From contig DATGMB010000251.1 in assembly GCA_035293845.1 (NCBI GenBank), forward strand, positions 1 through 64,000: a stretch of DNA of 64,000 nt, given 5' to 3'. The position numbers and the translations under genes were made by a program. The notes beneath the pieces are model-generated. The model saw nothing but the letters and a program-made list of their open reading frames with translations, was not told the origin of the DNA and did not search any database. The DNA comes from DATGMB01 sp035293845. GTDB taxonomy: Bacteria > Acidobacteriota > Terriglobia > Bryobacterales > Bryobacteraceae. Every line of letters begins with the position of its first letter. Position 1 is the stretch's first letter. Below are positions 49,740 to 57,067 of this stretch, in pieces.

Positions 49740-50276
49740 TTGAAAAACGAAACCGTAATTGCTTGTCGCCGCGGCGGGCTGTGGTGTTCCATAGCCGCCG
49801 CTCTCCTCTTCGCCATCCCCGCCGATGGCCAAACCACCGGCTTTTCGATCGTTGTCTCCGCGCCTTCCCTGAGCTGTTCGACCGCCGCCGGAACTGGCGC
49901 GTTCGCGGCGCTCTCCTGGTCCATCGGTGCGCAAAACAACGGAAACGCCGCCTCGCGGGACAGGGCGGTTTCCTCCACTCTCGGTCCCTTGCACGTGGCC
50001 AAGGCTCTCGACGCGTGCACTCCCGTTCTGTTTGGAGATGTGGTCACGGGGCGGGTGATCCCGGCTCTTACCCTCACCCAATCGAGCGGCGGCATTCCGA
50101 TCCTCACGGTGAAGTTGACGAACGCCATCGCGACTTCAGATCAGTTGGGTGGAAACGCTGCATCCGCCCCGGAGGAAATGGTTTCCTTTGGTTATTCCAG
50201 GATCTCCATTACCAACAACGCCTCCGGCACCACCTTCTGCTGGGACGTGGCCACTCAGACCAGCTGTTCGTCGTAA
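49740..50276 (+). CDS. Exported protein with an Hcp-like (T6SS tube) fold
   Basis: This 178-residue protein starts at TTG 49740, chosen because GGAGGT (49729-49734) lies 5 nt upstream. A signal peptide (ending FAIPADGQ) comes first. The mature sequence follows the Hcp pattern: ALSWSIGAQN, a variable loop, LGPLHVAKALDACTPVLF, LTQSSGGIPILTVKLTNAI and EEMVSFGYSRISITNN. Hcp rings normally stack in the cytoplasm as the type VI secretion tube, so a Sec leader is odd; stand-alone exported Hcp-like proteins exist whose roles are unknown. Four cysteines in the mature part could form disulfides. No other T6SS gene is in the window. Confidence 0.7.
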   Translation: MKNETVIACRRGGLWCSIAAALLFAIPADGQTTGFSIVVSAPSLSCSTAAGTGAFAALSWSIGAQNNGNAASRDRAVSSTLGPLHVAKALDACTPVLFGDVVTGRVIPALTLTQSSGGIPILTVKLTNAIATSDQLGGNAASAPEEMVSFGYSRISITNNASGTTFCWDVATQTSCSS

Positions 50277-50307
50277 TGGCGCGACCGGCAGGTCCTGCTC
50301 TCTAGGC

Positions 50308-50339
50308 TCCGCGCCTCCGCGCTTCCGCTCCTCTGCGTC
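50308..50339. repeat. GACGCAGAGG-type repeat, inverted orientation
   Basis: The run CTCCGCGCCTCCGCG and the following CTTCCGCTCCTCTGCGTC are the complement of GACGCAGAGG-like units. It lies just upstream of rmuC and is the same class of short degenerate repeat as those at 23209 and 26355. Confidence 0.4.
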
Positions 50340-50352
50340 AAAATAGAGATCA

Positions 50353-51420
50353 ATGCTGCAAAACATTCTCCCGGTCCTCTGTTTTCTCGCCGGCTTCGCC
50401 CTCGCCTGGCTGGTCCTGCGCCCGCGCCGTGCCGAGCTCCTCGACCTCGCCCGCGCCGCTTTCGCCCAGTCCCAGGAGTCCGCCCGCGGCACGCTCACCG
50501 ACGCTGTCGCGCCCGTCCGCGATTCGCTCGCGCGCGTCGATGGCCTCCTGCATGAGATCGAAAAATCCCGCGCCGGCGCCTATGCCGCCCTGCACGAGCA
50601 GGTCCGCTCGCTCCTCGAAACGCAATCCCAGCTTCGCGCCGAAACCGGCAAGCTCGCGACCGCTCTCCGGACGCCGCACGTGCGCGGCAACTGGGGCGAG
50701 ATCCAGCTCCGCCGCGTCGTCGAGCTCGCCGGCATGCTCGACCACTGCGACTTCACCGCGCAAACCACACTCAACGGCGATGGCGGCCGCCTGCGCCCGG
50801 ATCTCCTCGTTCATCTCCCCGCCGGCCGCACCGTGGTCGTCGATGCCAAGACTCCGCTCGAAGCCTACCTCCGCGCCATCGAGGCCCCGGACGAGCCCAC
50901 GCGCCGTGCCCGCCTCGCCGAGCATGCCCGCCAGGTCCGCGCCCATCTCACCGCTCTCGGCCGCAAGTCCTACTGGGAGCAATTCGATCCCGCGCCCGAA
51001 TTCGCCGTTCTCTTCCTCCCCGGCGAATGCTTCTTCAGCGGCGCGCTCGAAGCCGACCCCGGCCTGATCGAATTCGGCGTCGAGCAGAACCTCATCCTCG
51101 CCACGCCTACCACCTTGATCGCCCTGCTCCGCGCCGTCGCCTTCGGTTGGCGCCAGGAAAGCCTCGCGCGCAACGCCGCCGAAATCAGCGCCCTCGGCAA
51201 GGACCTCTACAAGCGCCTCTCCGATCTCACCGACCACTGGCAGAAGATGGGCCGCGGCCTCGAAAAAGCCGTCGAATGCTACAACTCCGCCACCGGCTCG
51301 CTCGAATCCCGCGTCCTTGTCAGCGCCCGCAAATTCACCGATTTGAAAGCGGCCCCTTTGGGAGTCGAAATTCCCGAGCTGGAACCGATCGACAAGACCG
51401 TTCGCACCGTACAGCCGTGA
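50353..51420 (+). CDS. rmuC: RmuC-family DNA recombination protein
   Basis: This 355-residue protein has an N-terminal membrane anchor (ILPVLCFLAGFALAWLVL), a coiled-coil region to about residue 105 and the nuclease-like RmuC domain: VRGNWGEIQLRRVVELAGML, RPDLLVHLPAGRTVVVDAKT and FAVLFLPGECFFSGAL. The Asp and Lys in VVDAKTPLEAYL match the restriction-endonuclease-like core. In E. coli, RmuC limits recombination at inverted repeats. It is somewhat shorter than E. coli RmuC because the coiled coil is shorter. Confidence 0.93.
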   Translation: MLQNILPVLCFLAGFALAWLVLRPRRAELLDLARAAFAQSQESARGTLTDAVAPVRDSLARVDGLLHEIEKSRAGAYAALHEQVRSLLETQSQLRAETGKLATALRTPHVRGNWGEIQLRRVVELAGMLDHCDFTAQTTLNGDGGRLRPDLLVHLPAGRTVVVDAKTPLEAYLRAIEAPDEPTRRARLAEHARQVRAHLTALGRKSYWEQFDPAPEFAVLFLPGECFFSGALEADPGLIEFGVEQNLILATPTTLIALLRAVAFGWRQESLARNAAEISALGKDLYKRLSDLTDHWQKMGRGLEKAVECYNSATGSLESRVLVSARKFTDLKAAPLGVEIPELEPIDKTVRTVQP

Positions 51421-51501
51421 TTGCGCGCGGCCCGCGCCCGCGTCCGCACGCCTACCCGCCAGGACGCGCCGCACCGCCGTGGTTGCGCCGATAATTGGCC
51501 T

Positions 51502-51849
51502 ATGGATCACCCCCGCAGCCACGTTCTCCATCACGCCGGGGCCCGTACCCATCTGCCCGGTCCGGACGGCGCGCACTCCGTCAGCCTCTTCCGCCGCGGG
51601 ACGCTCGAAGTCAAGCTCGCCGGCGCCCGCCCTGTCCCCACGACGGCGCTGACGCCGCACGATCAGGACGAGATCTATCTGATCGTGCGCGGCCGCGGCG
51701 TTCTTCTCCACGACGGCCGCCGCGATCCGTTCGAAGCCGGCGATCTCCTCTTCGTCGCTGCCGGAACCGAGCATCGCTTCGAGGACTACTCGCCCGATCT
51801 CTCCGTGTGGGTCGTTTTCTTCGGCCCGCCTGGCGGCGAACCGGCCTGA
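51502..51849 (+). CDS. Single-domain cupin protein
   Basis: This 115-residue protein is of the small cupin fold: PHDQDEIYLIVRGRGVLLHD contains the first metal-binding His and Glu, and FEAGDLLFVAAGTEHRFEDY the second His motif. The cytoplasmic cupin could bind a sugar or metal ligand or act as a small isomerase; it cannot be narrowed down. It ends 44 bp before the sugar-porter start and may be part of that sugar-related block. Confidence 0.88.
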   Translation: MDHPRSHVLHHAGARTHLPGPDGAHSVSLFRRGTLEVKLAGARPVPTTALTPHDQDEIYLIVRGRGVLLHDGRRDPFEAGDLLFVAAGTEHRFEDYSPDLSVWVVFFGPPGGEPA

Positions 51850-51893
51850 GCCGCCGCGCTCGCCTGCCGGCGGAATGCCGTTACAATCGTCTC

Positions 51894-53225
51894 GTGCCCA
51901 CAGTGAACCGCTATCTCCTCACCAGCGCCCTCGTCGCCGCGCTCGGCGGGCTCCTTTTCGGTTTCGATACCGCGGTGATCGCCGGCGCCACCCGCGCCCT
52001 CACGGAGCAGTTCCAGCTCACCGCGACGCTGCTCGGCATCACCGTCTCTTCCGCGCTCTGGGGCACCGTCGCCGGCTCGCTCCTCGCCGGCTGGCCCGCC
52101 GACCGCTACGGCCGCCGCGCCTGCCTCAAGGCCCTCGCCGTGATGTACGTGCTTTCCGCGCTCGGCTGCGCCTTCGCCGGCAACTGGTACCTGGTGCTCG
52201 CGGCCCGCATTCTCGGCGGCTTCGCCATCGGCGCCTCTTCCGTCATCGGGCCCATGTACATCGCCGAAATCGCCCCGGCCGCGCACCGCGGGCGTCTGGT
52301 CGGCATGTTCCAGTTCAATATCGTCAGCGGCATCCTGGTCGCCTACCTCTCCAACTATCTGATCGGCCTCCAGGGCTTCGGCGCGGCCGAATGGCGTTGG
52401 AAGCTCGGCATCGCCGCCCTCCCCGCGGCCGGCTTCCTCGCCGCGCTCTTCGCGATTCCGGAAAGCCCGCGTTGGCTCGCCCGCCGCGGACGCGTGTCGG
52501 AAGCCCGCGACGTCCTCGCCGCCACCGGCGCGCCCGATGCCGATGCAGAACTCGCCACCATTCTCGCTTCCCTGCACGCCGAACGCGGCCGCGCCAGCGA
52601 GCCGCTCTTCCAGCGCAAGTACGCACTACCGATTTTCCTCGCCATCTCGATCGGCATGTTCAACCAGCTATCCGGCATCAACGCGATTCTGTATTACCTC
52701 AACGACATCTTCGAGCAGGCCGGCTTCAGCCGCGTTTCGAGCGACGTCCAGGCCGTCGCCATCGGCGCCACCAATCTGCTGTTTACGATCATTGCGATGT
52801 CCGTGATCGATCGGCTCGGCCGCAAGAAGCTCCTCCTTACCGGAGCCGCGGGCACGGCGCTTTGCCTCGCCGGCGTGACGGCCGTCTTCGCCACACACCA
52901 GCACGAAAGCTGGCTCCTCTGGCTGCTGGTGGCCTTCATCGGTTTCTTCGCGTTTTCCCAGGGCGCGGTCATCTGGGTGTATCTCAGCGAGGTTTTCCCC
53001 AACCTCGTTCGCGCTCAGGGCCAAAGCCTCGGCAGCTTCACGCACTGGATCATGAACGCAGCAATTTCATTCTGGTTCCCGATCCTCGCCCAACGCTCCG
53101 GCGCCATTCCCTTCGCCTTCTTCGCCGTGATGACCGCCGTCCAGTTCCTCGTCGTCCTCACCATCTACCCCGAAACCGCGGGCGTCACGCTGGAAGGCAT
53201 GCAAAAGAAACTCGGGATCGACTGA
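51894..53225 (+). CDS. Sugar porter (MFS, GalP/XylE-like)
   Basis: This 443-residue inner-membrane transporter has 12 predicted membrane segments and all sugar-porter motifs: DRYGRR between TM2 and TM3, PESPRWLARRGR before the central loop, QLSGINAILYYLNDIF in TM7, DRLGRKKLLL between TM8 and TM9, and the closing PETAGVTLEGM. It should import a hexose or pentose by proton symport. GTG 51894 is the start; GTG 51903 is close behind. It is followed after 9 bp by the Hyi-like gene, so uptake and metabolism are probably linked. Confidence 0.93.
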   Translation: MPTVNRYLLTSALVAALGGLLFGFDTAVIAGATRALTEQFQLTATLLGITVSSALWGTVAGSLLAGWPADRYGRRACLKALAVMYVLSALGCAFAGNWYLVLAARILGGFAIGASSVIGPMYIAEIAPAAHRGRLVGMFQFNIVSGILVAYLSNYLIGLQGFGAAEWRWKLGIAALPAAGFLAALFAIPESPRWLARRGRVSEARDVLAATGAPDADAELATILASLHAERGRASEPLFQRKYALPIFLAISIGMFNQLSGINAILYYLNDIFEQAGFSRVSSDVQAVAIGATNLLFTIIAMSVIDRLGRKKLLLTGAAGTALCLAGVTAVFATHQHESWLLWLLVAFIGFFAFSQGAVIWVYLSEVFPNLVRAQGQSLGSFTHWIMNAAISFWFPILAQRSGAIPFAFFAVMTAVQFLVVLTIYPETAGVTLEGMQKKLGID

Positions 53226-53234
53226 GCTACACTC

Positions 53235-54089
53235 ATGTCCATGCCCCGCAGTGGCCGCATCCGGCACTCGCTCGCTTATTGGTGCCTGAACGCCAGTGAA
53301 TGGCGCTGGGACATCCACCGCATCTGCGAAACCGCCTGCCGCCTGGGCTGCCGCGCCGTGGAACTGGTTCCGCCGGAATTTTGGTCCGTGGTCCGCGAGT
53401 ACGGCCTGGAAAACGCCCTCGCCCACAACGGCATGCCCGATCCGGTCTTCGCCAAAGGCCTGAACAATCCGCTGTACCGCGACGAAGTCATCGCGGCGAC
53501 CCGCGGCAGCATCGACCTCTGCGCCGAAGCCGGCGTCCCCAACGTCATCGCCTTCACCGGATTTCACTGGCGCGATAACGGCGATCCCTCGGCCGGAGTC
53601 ATCCCCCGCGACGAAGCCTTCGCCAATACCGTGAACGGTCTCCGGGAGCTCGCCCGGTACGGCGAATCGCGCGGCGTCACCGTCTGTATCGAGCACCTTA
53701 ACACGCGCGACGATTCCCACCCCTACAAAGGCCATCCCGGCTACCACGGCGACGATATCGACTGGGTCGCCGCGATCGTTCGCGCCGTGGATTCCCCGCG
53801 CGCCCGGCTGTTGTTCGACGTCTACCACGTCGCCATCATGAACGGCGACATTCTCCGCCGCCTCCGCCAGTACGGCGACATCCTGGGTCACATCCACATC
53901 GCCGGCGTCCCTGGCCGCCACGAGCCCGATGCCACACAGGAGATCAACTACTCCGCGGTCATGCGCACGCTTGCCGAGATCGGCTACCAGGGTTACGTCG
54001 GCCTCGAATTCCTTCCCACGCGCGACCCCTTGGAATCCCTCACCCAGGCCGTGGAGCTTTGCGATATCCAGATTTCCGATCGCCCATGA
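53235..54089 (+). CDS. Hydroxypyruvate isomerase-like TIM-barrel enzyme
   Basis: This 284-residue xylose-isomerase-like TIM barrel belongs to the Hyi/TIM group: MPDPVFAKGLNN-type loops, CIEHLNTRDD (metal Glu), LLFDVYHVAIMNGDIL (metal Asp), HIHIAGVPGRHEPD and GLEFLPTRDP (terminal Glu). Hyi converts hydroxypyruvate to tartronate semialdehyde. It is separated by 9 bp from the sugar porter and overlaps the next gene by ATGA. The reductase at 55905 could take the product onward to glycerate. The substrate is inferred from the family and this context. Confidence 0.85.
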   Translation: MSMPRSGRIRHSLAYWCLNASEWRWDIHRICETACRLGCRAVELVPPEFWSVVREYGLENALAHNGMPDPVFAKGLNNPLYRDEVIAATRGSIDLCAEAGVPNVIAFTGFHWRDNGDPSAGVIPRDEAFANTVNGLRELARYGESRGVTVCIEHLNTRDDSHPYKGHPGYHGDDIDWVAAIVRAVDSPRARLLFDVYHVAIMNGDILRRLRQYGDILGHIHIAGVPGRHEPDATQEINYSAVMRTLAEIGYQGYVGLEFLPTRDPLESLTQAVELCDIQISDRP

Positions 54090-54844
54090 AATACATCGTC
54101 CTTCTCACCGCCCTGCTTGCCATCTCCTGTGATGGCCCGAATCGTCAGCCGCCTCCGAAAGCCGCCGCCCCGGAGGCTCCGCCGGAATACTTCCACCCCG
54201 ATCCGGCAACCGCCGCCACGCTGACCGGCAAGATCGTTTTCCATGGCAAAAAGCCCGCCCGCGAGGCCATCTCCATGGAGTCGGATGCCGCCTGCCAGCA
54301 GGCCCATGCCGGCCATCCGGTCTACAACGAGCCGGTCGTCACCGGCAAAGACGGCGGCCTCGCCAACGCTTTTGTATATATCCAGAGCGGCCTCGAGGGC
54401 AGGACCTTCGAGCCAGTCAAAGATCCCGTCGTGCTCGATCAGCACGGCTGTATGTTCGTTCCCCGCGTCGTCGCACTCCGCGCCGCCCAGCCGCTCGAGG
54501 TCAAAAACAGCGACCCCGTCGCCCACAATATCCACCCGATGCCGAAAAACAACCGCGAGTGGAACGAAGAGCAATCTCCCGGCTCCCCAGACCGCGAGCA
54601 CAAATTCGCGCGCTTTGAGATCATCCCCGTCAAATGCAACGTCCATTCCTGGATGCACGCCTGGATCGCCGTCGCCGAGAACCCGTACTATGCCGTCACC
54701 GGCCCGGACGGCGCCTTCGAGTTGCGCAACCTCCCGCCCGGCGACTACACCGTTGCGGTCTGGCACGAAACCCTGGGCACGCAGACAAAACAGGTGCATG
54801 TGGCGCCGTCCTCCCATGCCGCGATAGACTTCTCTTACCAATGA
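54086..54844 (+). CDS. Lipoprotein with plastocyanin-like copper-binding domain
   Basis: This 252-residue protein begins with a lipoprotein signal (LLTALLAISC, lipid-modified Cys at about residue 15), a Pro-rich linker, and a cupredoxin-like domain. Copper ligands are suggested by His in DPVAHNIHPM and Cys-His-Met in VKCNVHSWMHAW. A carboxypeptidase-regulatory-like end (GPDGAFELRNLPPGDYTVAV) follows. It is probably an electron-transfer protein at the cell envelope. Start and stop overlap the neighbours by ATGA on both sides, a strong sign of one operon. Confidence 0.85.
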   Translation: MKYIVLLTALLAISCDGPNRQPPPKAAAPEAPPEYFHPDPATAATLTGKIVFHGKKPAREAISMESDAACQQAHAGHPVYNEPVVTGKDGGLANAFVYIQSGLEGRTFEPVKDPVVLDQHGCMFVPRVVALRAAQPLEVKNSDPVAHNIHPMPKNNREWNEEQSPGSPDREHKFARFEIIPVKCNVHSWMHAWIAVAENPYYAVTGPDGAFELRNLPPGDYTVAVWHETLGTQTKQVHVAPSSHAAIDFSYQ

Positions 54845-55857
54845 GACACCGAACCGCGTTGTTCACCCTGTCCGTGGCGGCCCTCCTGCTCGGCGCCTGC
54901 GCTCGCAAGCCGCCCTACACCGTCTACGTCAGCAACGAAGCCTCCGGCGACCTTACCGTCATCGACCCGGTCAAGCTGGAGAGTACGACCATCCCCATCG
55001 GCAAGCGCGCCCGCGGCATCCACGTCACCCCGGACGGCAAGTACATCTACATCGCGCTCTCCGGCTCCCCGCTCGCTCCTCCCGGAGTCGACGAAAGCAC
55101 CCTGCCGCCACCGGATAAAAGCGCCGACGGAATCGGCATCTTCGATATCGCCGCCGCCAGGCTCCTGCGCAAGGTGCCCGGCGGCAGCGATCCCGAGCAG
55201 TTCGCCATCTCGCCCGATGGCAAGCTGCTCTACGTCTCGAACGAAGATGCCGCCGGCCTCAGCTTCGTCGACCCCTCGAACGGCCAGGTCCTGAAGACCG
55301 TCCCCACCGGCCGCGAGCCGGAAGGCGTTGCGCTCAGCCCGGATGGCAAGCTCATTTTCGCCACGTCCGAGGACGAAGGGACCATCACCGTCGTTGATCG
55401 CGCCTCGCAGAACGTCGTCAAGCAGATCAAGGTCGGACGCCGCCCGCGCGGCATCGCCTTCCTGCCGGATAGCTCGAAAGCCTATATCACCAACGAGAAC
55501 GACGCCACGCTCAGCGTGATCGATGTCCCCAAGCTGGAAGTGGTCCAGACGATCCCCGTCGGCGCCGGTCTGAAGCCGATGGGCCTCGCCATGACCCGCG
55601 ACGGATCGACGCTCTATGTCTCCACCGGCCGCGGCAAGAAAGTCCTCTCGCTCGATACCAAGGCCAACCAGGTGACCTCGGCCTTCGAGGTCGGCGACCG
55701 CCCCTGGGGCATCGCCCTTTCACCAGATGAAAAGCTGCTCTACACCGCCAACGGGCCGTCCAATGATGTCTCGGTCGTCGACCTGGCCACAAAAACCGTC
55801 GTGAAAAAGGTGAAAACCGGCGAAAAACCGTGGGGCGTGCTCGTCGTGCCGAATTGA
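54841..55857 (+). CDS. YVTN-type beta-propeller lipoprotein
   Basis: This 338-residue lipoprotein (LLLGAC lipobox, Cys near residue 20) is made of seven YVTN-like blade repeats: YVSNEASGDLTVID, ISPDGKLLYVSNED, LSPDGKLIFATSED, LPDSSKAYITNEND and LSPDEKLLYTANGPSNDVSV. Such propellers act as protein- or ligand-binding surfaces, often next to copper or redox proteins. It overlaps the plastocyanin-like gene by ATGA, so the two likely interact at the envelope. Confidence 0.9.
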   Translation: MRHRTALFTLSVAALLLGACARKPPYTVYVSNEASGDLTVIDPVKLESTTIPIGKRARGIHVTPDGKYIYIALSGSPLAPPGVDESTLPPPDKSADGIGIFDIAAARLLRKVPGGSDPEQFAISPDGKLLYVSNEDAAGLSFVDPSNGQVLKTVPTGREPEGVALSPDGKLIFATSEDEGTITVVDRASQNVVKQIKVGRRPRGIAFLPDSSKAYITNENDATLSVIDVPKLEVVQTIPVGAGLKPMGLAMTRDGSTLYVSTGRGKKVLSLDTKANQVTSAFEVGDRPWGIALSPDEKLLYTANGPSNDVSVVDLATKTVVKKVKTGEKPWGVLVVPN

Positions 55858-55904
55858 AAAATTTGGCAGTTACGGACGCGGAGCCCGCGCTACAATCATC
55901 CCTG

Positions 55905-56798
55905 ATGGCAAATCTCGGCTTCCTCGGCCTCGGCCTGATGGGCTACCCGATGGCCCGCAACCTCCTCCGCGCCGGACACCGCGTCGCCCTGTGGTCCCAT
56001 ACTGAGGCAAAAGCGCAAAAACTCGCCGCCGAAGCCGGTGGAATGCCGTGCAAAACGCCACGGCAGGTGGCCGAAAATGCCGATGTCATCTTTCTCTGCG
56101 TGGGTGACACCGCCATGTCCAGGGAAGTCATCCTCGGCGAGAACGGCCTCATTCACAGCGCCCGCCCCGGCGCCGTAATCGTGGATGCGAGCACCGTCAG
56201 CCCCAGCGAGAGCCGCGCCATCGGTGTTGCCCTCGCGGCCAAGGACGTGGATTTCCTCGATGCCCCCTGCACCGGTTCGACCCCCGGCGCCGAAGGGGGC
56301 ACCCTGACCTTCATGATAGGCGGCGATCGCGACGTTTTTGACGAAACAAAGCCATTTTTCGAGCCCATGGGCAAGCGGCTCTACTATTGCGGCGGCCCGG
56401 GCCTCGGCCTGCAAGCCAAGCTGACCCAGAACCTCATTCTTTCCAACATCATGATGGCGTTCAACGAAGGCATGGTGCTGGCCGCCAAGGGCGGCGTCGA
56501 CCCCAAGCTGATGCTCGACATCCTGGATAACAGCGCAGCCAAATCCGGCCTCATCTCCTACAAAGCTCCCTTCGTCTTCCGCCGGGACTGGGAGCCGAAT
56601 TTTTCCACAAAATGGATGGAAAAGGACGTCAGCCTGATGCTGGAATCCGGAAAACAGTTAGGAGTACCACTGTTTTTGACCGGCGTGACCTCCCAGCTTT
56701 TCCAAACGGCGATCGCCAAAGGGCTCGGCGAAGAGGATTTCTGCTCTAGTATCAAGGTTTTAGAGGAAATCGTCGGGGTTCAGGTCAAGGCTAGCTAG
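55905..56798 (+). CDS. 3-hydroxyisobutyrate dehydrogenase-family reductase (tartronate semialdehyde reductase-like)
   Basis: This 297-residue cytoplasmic enzyme has the beta-hydroxyacid dehydrogenase signature FLGLGLMGYPMARNL (NAD(P) Rossmann), FLDAPCTGSTPGAEGGTLT (substrate loop) and AKLTQNLILSN, which holds the catalytic Lys and the Asn four residues later. It is likely to reduce a semialdehyde such as tartronate or methylmalonate semialdehyde. With the Hyi-like gene upstream, tartronate semialdehyde is a fair guess. It lies 47 bp after the propeller gene. GLYR-type succinic-semialdehyde reductase is an alternative. Confidence 0.88.
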   Translation: MANLGFLGLGLMGYPMARNLLRAGHRVALWSHTEAKAQKLAAEAGGMPCKTPRQVAENADVIFLCVGDTAMSREVILGENGLIHSARPGAVIVDASTVSPSESRAIGVALAAKDVDFLDAPCTGSTPGAEGGTLTFMIGGDRDVFDETKPFFEPMGKRLYYCGGPGLGLQAKLTQNLILSNIMMAFNEGMVLAAKGGVDPKLMLDILDNSAAKSGLISYKAPFVFRRDWEPNFSTKWMEKDVSLMLESGKQLGVPLFLTGVTSQLFQTAIAKGLGEEDFCSSIKVLEEIVGVQVKAS

Positions 56799-56815
56799 AA
56801 AAATACAGATTTCTG

Positions 56816-56844
56816 TTGATTTCGGAAGAGGAATCTACTATTAT
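56816..56844 (+). promoter_or_regulatory. Strong candidate sigma-70 promoter of the dxr leader RNA
   Basis: TTGATT (56816-56821), a 17-bp spacer and TATTAT (56839-56844) are near-consensus with ideal spacing. The local sequence is AT-rich compared with its surroundings. Transcription would start near 56851, directly at the structured element. Confidence 0.75.
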
Positions 56845-56850
56845 TGGAAT

Positions 56851-56963
56851 TAAGCCGGGGAGGCAACTCCCACCAAAGCGAGACTAACCTCTAAATAAAA
56901 GACCCCTGAAGCAATCCTCCCCGGCGCCCGAAAGGGTTGGGTCTTCCACCGAAGAAGAGACAG
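56851..56963 (+). ncRNA. Structured leader RNA or small RNA upstream of dxr, with two alternative folds
   Basis: From the predicted start site the RNA contains GCCGGGGAGG (56854-56863), which can pair over its full length with CCTCCCCGGC (56916-56925), closing a 52-nt domain. The same 5' bases can instead form a local hairpin: GGGAG (56858-56862), a GCAA tetraloop and CTCCC (56867-56871). The two helices share bases 56858-56863 and cannot coexist. A CCC-GAAA-GGG hairpin (56927-56936) and a TCTTC/GAAGA hairpin (56942-56958) follow. The leader to dxr would be about 215 nt. It matches no riboswitch or sRNA class I can name from memory; a small RNA of about 75-110 nt is the alternative reading. 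Confidence 0.6.
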
Positions 56964-57067
56964 CCACTCAAAACGTGTCCGCATTTTCGACAGCTACCGT
57001 CTGCTTCGATCCCCCACTCCGGACCCGTAACCCCATGCAACGCCGTGATACTATGGTTCCGGCGCCA

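Noticed and set aside
49740..50276. The Hcp-like gene as evidence of a type VI secretion system
   Set aside because: No tss, VgrG or ClpV gene is present and the protein has a Sec leader, so a secretion-system locus is not supported.
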